This document shows positions 1 to 5,730 of a stretch of DNA of 7,826 bases, one piece after another. Origin of the DNA: Rickettsiales bacterium (GTDB lineage Bacteria; Pseudomonadota; Alphaproteobacteria; TMED109). The notes beneath the pieces were generated by a model. It searched no databases, was not told where the DNA came from, and worked only from the letters and a program-made list of their open reading frames with translations. The first letter of the stretch is position 1. Each line of letters starts with the position of its first letter. The stretch is taken from assembly GCA_002720125.1 (NCBI GenBank), contig PBGQ01000015.1, forward strand, positions 24,325-32,150, read 5' to 3'. A program made the translations under genes and the position numbers.

Positions 1-762
1 TTTTATTCAATAATACAAGGACTAACAGAATTTCTTCCTGTATCTAGTTCTGCACATTTATATTTTCTAGAGAAATTTTATAAATGGGAAAATATAGGAG
101 TAATTTTCCCGTTAGCAGCTCATCTAGGTACTCTTATAGCAGTAGTATTACATCAAAAAAAAAAAATATTTGAGGTAGTTGTTAAAGATATAATCGAAAA
201 TAGCAATTATACTTTAATAAAAATTATAATTATATCAATATTACCAACATTAATAATAGGTATTTTACTTGCTACTATTTTTAGTAAATTTTATAACTTT
301 AGTCTTTTAATTATTGGTATATCAACTATCATAGGAGCTATACTTCTTGAAATGTCTGATAGAAAAAAATGTGACTCCATAAATTTATCTGATTTAGGTT
401 ACAAAAAATCAATTTTTATTGGTTTTTTTCAAACCCTTTCGCTAATACCTGGGATGAGTAGATCAGGAACAGTAATTACTGCCATGCGCTTTTTAGGAAT
501 TGATAGAAAAACATCAATATCTTTTTCTCTTTTGTCAGGTATTCCAATAATCTTAGCTGCTTGCACCTTTAGTATTTACAGTATCATTTATTTTAAATCT
601 TCTTTAGTTTATGATTTTTTTTTAATAAGTTTCTGCTCTTTTATCGCAGGATATCTTTCTATAAAATTTATGCTAATTTGGGTAGAGAAGTTTTCTTTTA
701 GACTATTTGTTTTTTATAGATTGGTTTTAGGTGTTTTTATAATTTTATACTATTTCAATTAA
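1..762 (+). CDS. uppP: Undecaprenyl-diphosphate phosphatase UppP (BacA family), 5' end missing
   Basis: Integral membrane phosphatase that converts undecaprenyl diphosphate to undecaprenyl phosphate, recycling the lipid carrier for peptidoglycan and other envelope glycans. The frame is open from base 1 to the TAA at 760-762 (253 codons). Family length is about 265, so only around ten N-terminal residues are off the left edge. The first visible residues carry the (E/Q)xxxE motif (Q6, E10) followed by FLPVSS and H19. The second signature, PGMSRSGT, is at visible residues 150-157. The rest is hydrophobic segments consistent with a polytopic protein. An ATG at 352 lies inside the gene and is not its start, since both flanking motifs are in the same frame. 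An A12 tract (155-166) encodes part of a lysine run in a loop. The 3' end overlaps the convergent minus-strand gene by 8 bases. Identification is secure. Confidence 0.95.
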   Translation, partial: FYSIIQGLTEFLPVSSSAHLYFLEKFYKWENIGVIFPLAAHLGTLIAVVLHQKKKIFEVVVKDIIENSNYTLIKIIIISILPTLIIGILLATIFSKFYNFSLLIIGISTIIGAILLEMSDRKKCDSINLSDLGYKKSIFIGFFQTLSLIPGMSRSGTVITAMRFLGIDRKTSISFSLLSGIPIILAACTFSIYSIIYFKSSLVYDFFLISFCSFIAGYLSIKFMLIWVEKFSFRLFVFYRLVLGVFIILYYFN

Positions 763-1702
763 AAAAATGTCCTCCTTTTTTTTTGAAACTTTTTAATTGT
801 TTAGAAAGCATAATCTCAAAGGGTTGCGTTACATAACTTATTTTTTTTTTATAGTTATATTTTTTAGAAATAATATTGTCCTTCTTTAAGAGTTCAATTT
901 GATCTCTTGTTATAAGAGCTTTTGGTAAAAGTTCAGCAAATAGTGCCATCTTGCTAGCTAAAGAAAAGGGAATATTTACTAAAATTCTTTTTATTTCTAT
1001 TTCTTTGAGTATTGCCATTAATATTTCTTTAAATGATATTATGTCTTCCCCTCCCACTTCTATGATGTCATTTTCAATAATGTCTTTTTCTAAATCTAAT
1101 AAAATTATATTTACGAGATCTTGAACCCAAATTGGTTGGAATTTTGTTCTCCCTTCTCCTATAAGTGGTAAAAATGGTGAAACTTTGGAAATTTTTGCAA
1201 AAAGATTTATAAAGTTATCCTCATCTCCATATACGATAGAAGGTCTTATAATAGTAAATTTCTTAAAATTATTTAATATTTTTTCTGCTTTATATTTAGT
1301 TTTAGCATACTTTGAGGATGATTTTTTTTCAGCTCCTATCGCAGATAAATGTATAATCTTGTCTATATTTAACTCATTACAGGATGATACAAGATTTTTA
1401 ACTCCTTCCACGTGAACATTTTCAAAGGTGTTTTTTTTCTTACTTTCTAATAATCCAACTAAATTTATAACAATATTTGAGCCCTTTATTGTATTAGTAA
1501 GTTTTTCCTTATTCTTAATGTCACAATTGATTTGTCTACATTGACCTAATTTGAAAGTGGTTATTTCTTTTTTAATTTGTTCTGCATTTCTTGAAATTAC
1601 ATTTACATAATAGCCCTTATCTAATAAAGAATTAACCAAATATTTTCCGATAAAACCTCTGCCCCCAATAACACTAATAATTTTTTTTTCATTTTTGAAC
1701 AT
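755..1702 (-). CDS. NDUFA9-family NAD(P)-binding atypical short-chain dehydrogenase (complex I-associated type)
   Basis: A 315-residue Rossmann-fold protein of the extended/atypical SDR class, closest in pattern to the bacterial 'complex I NDUFA9 subunit family'. The dinucleotide-binding glycine motif GGRGFIG is at residues 13-19, directly after the first beta strand. An SDR-type YxxxK pair is present (Y132, K136), followed by RPSIVYG at 153-159, which is typical of this family. The C-terminal third is lysine-rich, and there is no signal peptide or clear membrane helix. In mitochondria the homologue is an accessory complex I subunit. In bacteria the role is unproven, and a quinone- or lipid-related reductase function is only inference. 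The start is the only ATG near the N-terminus, with a weak AGG-containing sequence upstream. It is the only gene here on the minus strand, convergent with uppP and divergent from rnd. That uppP-NDUFA9-rnd neighbourhood recurs in alphaproteobacteria. Confidence 0.85.
   Translation of the reverse strand: MFKNEKKIISVIGGRGFIGKYLVNSLLDKGYYVNVISRNAEQIKKEITTFKLGQCRQINCDIKNKEKLTNTIKGSNIVINLVGLLESKKKNTFENVHVEGVKNLVSSCNELNIDKIIHLSAIGAEKKSSSKYAKTKYKAEKILNNFKKFTIIRPSIVYGDEDNFINLFAKISKVSPFLPLIGEGRTKFQPIWVQDLVNIILLDLEKDIIENDIIEVGGEDIISFKEILMAILKEIEIKRILVNIPFSLASKMALFAELLPKALITRDQIELLKKDNIISKKYNYKKKISYVTQPFEIMLSKQLKSFKKKGGHFFN
756..799. terminator. Inverted repeat at the convergent uppP / NDUFA9-like gene ends, possible weak bidirectional terminator
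   Basis: Perfect 10-base arms, CAATTAAAAA at 756-765 and TTTTTAATTG at 790-799, flank a 24-base spacer containing CCTCC and a T9 run. It starts at the uppP stop and lies inside the last codons of the opposite gene, exactly where transcription from both sides should end. The stem has only one G:C pair, so stability is low. A-rich and T-rich arms also arise by chance at this base composition. Function as a terminator is inference. Confidence 0.3.
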
Positions 1703-1799
1703 TCAAAAACCTGTGCTTGAAATTAATATTTATAATTAAAAAATAATAAAATTATTTAATAGCATAATGTTTATTAAAATCTATAATAATATTTAAAAA
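1703..1799. other. Divergent intergenic region, about 11% GC, likely promoters for both directions
   Basis: This is the only true intergenic space in the window. It separates the start of the minus-strand NDUFA9-like gene from the start of the plus-strand rnd-kdsD-lpt gene string, so promoters for both directions are expected here. The sequence is almost entirely A and T, which makes -10-like hexamers abundant and individually weak evidence. On the minus strand a TATAAA (plus coordinates 1729-1734) precedes the NDUFA9-like ATG by 26 bases. No convincing -35 box, operator palindrome or RNA gene is visible. Confidence 0.6.
1782..1787 (+). promoter_or_regulatory. Candidate -10 box (TATAAT) for the rnd-kdsD-lpt transcription unit
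   Basis: A perfect TATAAT lies 12 bases before the ATG of rnd. The usual spacing from -10 to +1 would put the start site near 1794, giving a leader of only about six bases. The expected -35 position (about 1759-1764, ATAGCA) does not resemble TTGACA. Because the region is nearly pure A/T, a chance match is quite possible. Confidence 0.25.
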
Positions 1800-2416
1800 A
1801 TGAATTATTTATATAAATCAGATATCCCTAATAATTTAAAATCAACCTCTATGTTGGCTTTGGACACTGAAACAATGGGATTAAATTACCAAAGGGACAG
1901 ACTATGTGTGGTACAGATTTCATTTGGTGATAAAAATGCGCATTTAATAAAATTTGATGACTTTAAAGACTATAAGCAAGCCCACAACTTAAAACTATTA
2001 ATGAAAAATAGAAAGATTTTGAAAGTTTTTCATTATGCTAGATTGATTTAGCGATAATAAAAAAATATTTAGGGGTAATGCCGGCGCCAGTTTATTGCAC
2101 AAAAATAGCATCTAAAATAGCTCGTACTTACACAGACAAACATGGTTTAAAAGAAGTATGTAAAGAGTTGTTGAATGTAGAAATATCTAAGCAGCAACAA
2201 AGTAGTGATTGGGGCAAGACAGACTTAACTAAGAGTCAAATTAATTATGCAGCTAATGATGTATTGTATTTGCACGAACTCAAAAGCAAACTTGATGAAA
2301 TTCTCAAAAGAGAAAAAAGAATTGATTTAGCTTACTCAATTTTTAAATTTCTTCCAGTTAGAGTAAAACTAGATTTGATGGGCTGGCAAAATACTGATAT
2401 TTTTTCACACTCTTAA
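1800..2416 (+). pseudogene. rnd: Ribonuclease D (short alphaproteobacterial form), split by a one-base frameshift
   Basis: 3'-5' exoribonuclease of the DEDDy family that trims RNA 3' ends such as tRNA precursors. The gene lies in two frames. Positions 1800-2051 end at a premature TAG after KVFHYAR. The rest continues from GAT at 2045 in the -1 frame to TAA at 2414-2416, with an internal ATG at 2078. Adding one T at about 2043-2045 restores HYARFDLAII and a 205-residue protein, the usual length of this form, which lacks HRDC domains. Exo I has D22 and E24 in LDTET. The break falls on Exo II, removing D83 from the upstream product. Exo III (Y150, D154 in YAANDVLYL) is intact, as is the conserved C-terminal end DIFSHS. 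A TAG at 2039-2041 closes the second frame just upstream, so the lesion must lie within about ten bases. Either a recent inactivating deletion or a sequence error. kdsD starts one base after the stop. Confidence 0.88.
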
Positions 2417-2417
2417 T

Positions 2418-3368
2418 ATGATTCTCAAATTTGGAAAAAAAATAATAGCAGAAGAGTCCAAGGCATTATTGGTTTTATCCAACTTATTGGATAAGAGTTT
2501 TATTTACGCTGTAAGAAAAATATCCGAATGTAAAGGAAATATTATTTTTTCTGGAGTAGGAAAATCAGGATATATAGCTAGAAAAATTTCCTCAACGCTT
2601 ACATCTACTGGAACGCCTTCTATCTTTATTCATGCTACTGAAGCTAGTCATGGAGACCTCGGTTTCATTAGAAAAAAAGATCTATTAATATTAATATCTA
2701 ACTCAGGTAATACTAGAGAACTAATAGATATTTCTAAATTAAGCTTTCTAAATGGTAACAATGTAATTTTAATAACATCTAATAAAAAAAGCTTAATATC
2801 AAAGTTTGCTTCTAATGTTATTTTACTTCCAAAAATGAAAGAAGCAGGAGAAAACAACTTAGCACCAACCAATTCAACAACTATGACATTAGCACTTGGA
2901 GATGCAATTTCACTAGCAGTAGCCAAAATTAAGAATTTTACTAAGCAACAATTTGGTAAAAATCATCCTGGAGGAAATATAGGTCTAGAACTTACACCAG
3001 CTGAAAATATAATGCATGTAGGTAGAAAAATGCCAATTGTAAAAGAAACAGATGTTATGAAAAAAGTAATAATAGAAATCTCAAAGAAAAGTTTTGGTTG
3101 TGCTGGCATAGTTAATCAAGCAAATAAACTAACAGGCATCATAACAGATGGTGATTTAAGAAGAAATATGAATTCTTTACTTTTAAATAAAAAAGCAAAA
3201 GATGTTATGAGTAAAAGTCCAAAAACAATTCTTAAAAATGTTTTTACAAATGAGGTACTTTTGTTGCTTAATAAACATAAAATAACATCTCTATTTATAG
3301 TTAATAATAAGAAAAGTTTAAGACCCATCGGCATAGTTCATTTGCATGACTGTTTAAGATCATTGTAA
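2418..3368 (+). CDS. kdsD: Arabinose-5-phosphate isomerase KdsD/KpsF (SIS domain plus two CBS domains)
   Basis: Interconverts D-ribulose-5-phosphate and D-arabinose-5-phosphate, the first committed step to KDO of the LPS inner core; cytoplasmic. The 316 residues match the family in length and order. The SIS domain (about 1-190) contains GVGKSG (46-51), TGTPSIFIHATEASHGDLG (64-82), SNSGNT (94-99), LAPTNSTT (148-155) and NHPGG (182-186). K49, H78, E101 and H183 occupy the places of the catalytic K59, H88, E111 and H193 of E. coli KdsD. Two CBS domains follow: one from about 197, ending with TDGDLRR (243-249), and one at about 262-316 with HKITSLFIV and a closing HLHDCLR. It begins one base after the rnd stop and is followed five bases later by lptC, a layout that ties KDO supply to LPS export. 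No Shine-Dalgarno sequence is evident. GutQ-type paralogues share the architecture, but the lpt context favours KdsD. Confidence 0.95.
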   Translation: MILKFGKKIIAEESKALLVLSNLLDKSFIYAVRKISECKGNIIFSGVGKSGYIARKISSTLTSTGTPSIFIHATEASHGDLGFIRKKDLLILISNSGNTRELIDISKLSFLNGNNVILITSNKKSLISKFASNVILLPKMKEAGENNLAPTNSTTMTLALGDAISLAVAKIKNFTKQQFGKNHPGGNIGLELTPAENIMHVGRKMPIVKETDVMKKVIIEISKKSFGCAGIVNQANKLTGIITDGDLRRNMNSLLLNKKAKDVMSKSPKTILKNVFTNEVLLLLNKHKITSLFIVNNKKSLRPIGIVHLHDCLRSL

Positions 3369-3373
3369 ATACA

Positions 3374-3988
3374 ATGTTTCTAGAAAGTTACAAACCAAGA
3401 CACAGCAAAATAAAAAAAAAAAATTTGTTTGGTCTAATCAAGTATGTAATATTTATTAGTGTATTACTTATATTAGTATTAGTTTTTGCTATATCAGAAC
3501 CAAAAGACAATAAGAAAACCCTTGATAAAGAATTTTTTATTGGAAATTATGAGAAGTCTAAAAATATACTTAGAATAGAAAACGCTACTTTTGTTGGAAA
3601 AGATAAAAAAAGAAGACCGTATACAATTACAGCCAAATTGGCAATAAAAGAAAGTTCTAAAAAAAATACCTTCATGCTTGAATCTTTAAAAGCAGACATT
3701 TCATTAAAAGAAAATAATTGGCTAATATTGAAAACAAAAAAGGCTTTTTTTGATATTAATTCAAAAGTACTGTCATCTAACCAAAGTGTGGGAGCATTTT
3801 ATGATGATGGAACAAGTTTTATATCTCCTAGTTTAAGCTATAATTTAAATAACGGCATAATTTATGGAAACGAGGGTATTGAAATGTTAGGAAAATGGGG
3901 TAATATTAAGTCAGATTATTTTTCTTACAGTACTGACGACGAAGTTTTAGTTTTTGATGAAAATCCAGTAATGTTAATTAATCAATAA
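3374..3988 (+). CDS. lptC: LPS export protein LptC (inner-membrane anchor, periplasmic domain)
   Basis: Bitopic protein linking the LptB2FG ATPase complex to the periplasmic LptA bridge for LPS transport. The 204 residues start with a basic cytoplasmic tail, then one hydrophobic helix at about residues 20-40, then a periplasmic beta-jellyroll-like domain. Family-like features are NATFVGKDKKRRPYTITA (starting near residue 75), alternating hydrophobic strands, the S-VGAFYDDGTS segment and a C-terminal strand with GNEGIEMLGKWGNIK. LptC is poorly conserved in sequence, so the call rests on topology, this pattern and its place directly before lptA and lptB. An A12 tract at 3412-3423 encodes KKK just before the membrane helix. 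It starts five bases after kdsD and ends eleven bases before lptA. No ribosome-binding site is obvious. Confidence 0.88.
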   Translation: MFLESYKPRHSKIKKKNLFGLIKYVIFISVLLILVLVFAISEPKDNKKTLDKEFFIGNYEKSKNILRIENATFVGKDKKRRPYTITAKLAIKESSKKNTFMLESLKADISLKENNWLILKTKKAFFDINSKVLSSNQSVGAFYDDGTSFISPSLSYNLNNGIIYGNEGIEMLGKWGNIKSDYFSYSTDDEVLVFDENPVMLINQ

Positions 3989-3999
3989 AACCTAGACCA

Positions 4000-4467
4000 A
4001 TGAATAAAATTATATTTCTCTTAATACTACTAAGCTCTATAAGTTTATCACAGAACTATTCTGATCCTATAGAAATAACTGCAGACAAAATGGAATGGAA
4101 TAGAGATAAAGATATTGCTGTTGCACTAGGAAATGCAAAGGCAATTCAAGGAAATAGGATATTATTTGCTAACAAAATTGTTGCCAGTATAGCAGAAAAA
4201 AAAAATTCTGGGGAAATTGATACACTGCATGCTATTGGAAATGTTAAATTTATGAGAGATGCAGAAGAAGCCTATGGGAAAGAAGCAATATATGACTTAA
4301 AAAAAGAAACTATAGTAATAGAAGGTAATGTTAGTTTAAAAAAAAATGGCAATATTATGGTTGGTGAGAAATTACTGATTGACTTTCGGTCTGGAATTAG
4401 TCAAATAGAAGGGGCTAAGAATAAAGGCAAAGTAAAAATGAAATATAATTCGCCTAGCAAAGATTAG
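4000..4467 (+). CDS. lptA: Periplasmic LPS transport protein LptA (OstA-like)
   Basis: Periplasmic bridge protein that carries LPS from LptC to LptD in the outer membrane. The 155 residues begin with a short signal peptide (MNKIIFLLILLSSISLS, likely cleaved near residue 17). The OstA/LptA domain follows, with the characteristic opening PIEITADKMEWNRD (from about residue 23) and repeated beta strands such as GNAKAIQGNRILFANKI, IGNVKFMRDAEEAYGKEAIYD and IEGNVSLKKNGNIMVGEKLLIDF. The protein ends with a lysine-rich tail. It is somewhat shorter than E. coli LptA (185), as is common for short alphaproteobacterial forms. The coding sequence includes an A10 tract near 4196-4205. It lies eleven bases after lptC and two bases before lptB, completing a canonical lptCAB order. 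Confidence 0.92.
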   Translation: MNKIIFLLILLSSISLSQNYSDPIEITADKMEWNRDKDIAVALGNAKAIQGNRILFANKIVASIAEKKNSGEIDTLHAIGNVKFMRDAEEAYGKEAIYDLKKETIVIEGNVSLKKNGNIMVGEKLLIDFRSGISQIEGAKNKGKVKMKYNSPSKD

Positions 4468-4469
4468 AA

Positions 4470-5222
4470 ATGTATAAAAATCCAAAGTTAGTATTTAAAA
4501 ATAAAGGATTGGAGGTCTCTAACATAGGAAAGAGCTTTAAAAATAAACCTATTGTAAGAGGGGTATCACTAAATATTACAAGAGGTGAGATTGTCGGTTT
4601 GCTTGGCCCAAACGGAGCAGGTAAGACTACTAGTTTTTATATTATCATGGGATTAATATCCGCTGATTACGGTGTTATTAAAATCAATGGTGATGACATT
4701 ACCAATTTACCTGTTCATCTTAGAGCCAGAACTGGTCTTGGATATCTTCCACAAGAATCTTCAATTTTTAGAGGAATGACTGTAGAAAAAAATATCATGT
4801 CAATTTTAGAACTTGTAGAAAAAGACAATGAAAAACGCCATTTAATGCTTGATAGTTTATTAGCTGAATTTTCTATAAGTCATTTAAGAAGAGCGTCTGC
4901 AATTACTCTCTCTGGAGGAGAGAGAAGAAGAGTAGAAATAGCACGAGCATTATCATCCCAGCCATCATTTCTACTTTTAGACGAACCTTTAGCTGGTATA
5001 GATCCTATATCCATATCAGAAATAAGTGATTTAATTATGCAAGTTAAAGAGAGAAATGTTGGTGTATTAGTTACAGACCACAACGTAAGAGATACCCTTG
5101 ATATAGTAGATAGAGCATATATAATCCACAATGGAATAATTTTAAAAGATGGAAAACCTAAAGACATTATACAGGACAAAAATGTAAAGCAAGTCTATCT
5201 TGGAAATAAATTTAAATTTTAA
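4470..5222 (+). CDS. lptB: LPS export ABC transporter ATPase LptB
   Basis: Cytoplasmic ATPase dimer that powers LPS extraction from the inner membrane with LptF and LptG, which are not in this window. The 250 residues carry a full ABC set: Walker A GPNGAGKTT (46-54), Q-loop Q95, signature LSGGE (147-151), Walker B LLLDEP (168-173), D-loop AGID (175-178) and H-loop H204 in TDHN. The subfamily is fixed by GYLPQESSIFRGMTVEKNI (91-109) and SGGERRRVEIARAL, both LptB hallmarks. An N-terminal extension of about 13 residues precedes the usual first strand, and it keeps the ATG two bases after the lptA stop. The last 23 bases overlap the longest form of the next gene. In many alphaproteobacteria rpoN and hpf follow lptB; neither is present here. 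Confidence 0.97.
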   Translation: MYKNPKLVFKNKGLEVSNIGKSFKNKPIVRGVSLNITRGEIVGLLGPNGAGKTTSFYIIMGLISADYGVIKINGDDITNLPVHLRARTGLGYLPQESSIFRGMTVEKNIMSILELVEKDNEKRHLMLDSLLAEFSISHLRRASAITLSGGERRRVEIARALSSQPSFLLLDEPLAGIDPISISEISDLIMQVKERNVGVLVTDHNVRDTLDIVDRAYIIHNGIILKDGKPKDIIQDKNVKQVYLGNKFKF

Positions 5223-5721
5223 ATTAAAGTGGTCTAAATTGGATAGAGATATTTATACAATTAAATTAGAAGATTATAAGAAAGCACAGCATATAACGGT
5301 TAATAAAAATAGCTTTATAGACATAAATCTCAGAAATGAAAAAGACGTGCTTAATGAAATTACTAATATATGCAAGAAAGCATACCGTTGCAGCGAATGT
5401 GGTAAAATATCTTTAGAAGATGATACAAATGATAATATAGCTTTAGACAATGGAGTATTATTAATAAATAAACTCGTAAATAATATACAAGAAAATTATT
5501 TAGTCTTTTTAAGATTAAAAAACCCCATTTCTTTTAAGAAAAGTGTTAGTCTTAAAAGTGATCTTATATTTACATTATTTAGCCCAGTGAATCTTGATAC
5601 ATTTAATAGGCTTCAAATTTTATCAAAATTATCTAGAATATTAAATAAGCAAAATATTAGGAATAAAATAAAGGGAGCTCTCAAAGCAGAAGATGTTATA
5701 GCTCTATTTGTTACAACATAA
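5200..5721 (+). CDS. Degenerate PtsN-like (EIIA-Ntr fold) protein lacking the phosphorylatable histidine
   Basis: Up to 173 residues. The C-terminal half matches the EIIA-Ntr pattern: VFLRLKNPISF (102-112), SDLIFTLFSPVN (120-131), and a helix with LQILSKLSRIL then KIKGALKAEDVIALF. In PtsN the active-site segment reads NGIAIPHGKL; here the aligned segment is NGVLLINKL (84-92), one residue shorter and without the histidine. The second conserved histidine (H120 of the E. coli protein, in HLHTL) is also missing; the only histidine is H31. Classical PTS phosphotransfer is therefore not possible, and a binding or regulatory role, or decay, is inference. A CxxC (C64, C67; also C58) is unusual for the family. 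The start is uncertain: TTG at 5200 overlaps lptB by 23 bases, a TTG at 5239 gives about 160 residues, and no ATG is in range. The position between lptB and ahcY fits a ptsN remnant after loss of rpoN and hpf. Confidence 0.7.
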   Translation: MEINLNFKLKWSKLDRDIYTIKLEDYKKAQHITVNKNSFIDINLRNEKDVLNEITNICKKAYRCSECGKISLEDDTNDNIALDNGVLLINKLVNNIQENYLVFLRLKNPISFKKSVSLKSDLIFTLFSPVNLDTFNRLQILSKLSRILNKQNIRNKIKGALKAEDVIALFVTT

Positions 5722-5726
5722 GGAGA
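5720..5726 (+). promoter_or_regulatory. Strong Shine-Dalgarno (AAGGAGA) of ahcY
   Basis: AAGGAGA ends four bases before the ahcY ATG and overlaps the stop codon of the ptsN-like gene. It is the only strong ribosome-binding site I can see in the window; the other starts have weak or no such sequence. This fits high, independent translation of ahcY inside a polycistronic message. Confidence 0.75.
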
Positions 5727-5730
5727 AAGT

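Noticed and set aside
1185..1415. Plus-strand open frame of 76 codons inside the minus-strand NDUFA9-like gene
   Set aside because: Fully antisense to a gene with clear Rossmann motifs; no recognisable domain or ribosome-binding site.
1703..1799. Small RNA or tRNA gene in the divergent spacer
   Set aside because: About 11% GC with no stable stem, no cloverleaf and no T-loop sequence.
2018..2051. Programmed -1 ribosomal frameshift producing full RNase D
   Set aside because: No slippery heptamer in the permitted 2040-2050 interval, and the T5 run upstream (2026-2030) is separated from the new frame by the TAG at 2039-2041.
2648..2926. Minus-strand open frame opposite kdsD
   Set aside because: It mirrors the conserved SIS domain; its residues show no family pattern of their own.
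3116..3334. Minus-strand open frame opposite the CBS domains of kdsD
   Set aside because: Hydrophobic composition is the reverse complement of CBS coding sequence; no start signal.
4880..5179. Minus-strand open frame opposite the 3' half of lptB
   Set aside because: Antisense to the ABC signature and Walker B region; explained by codon bias of lptB.
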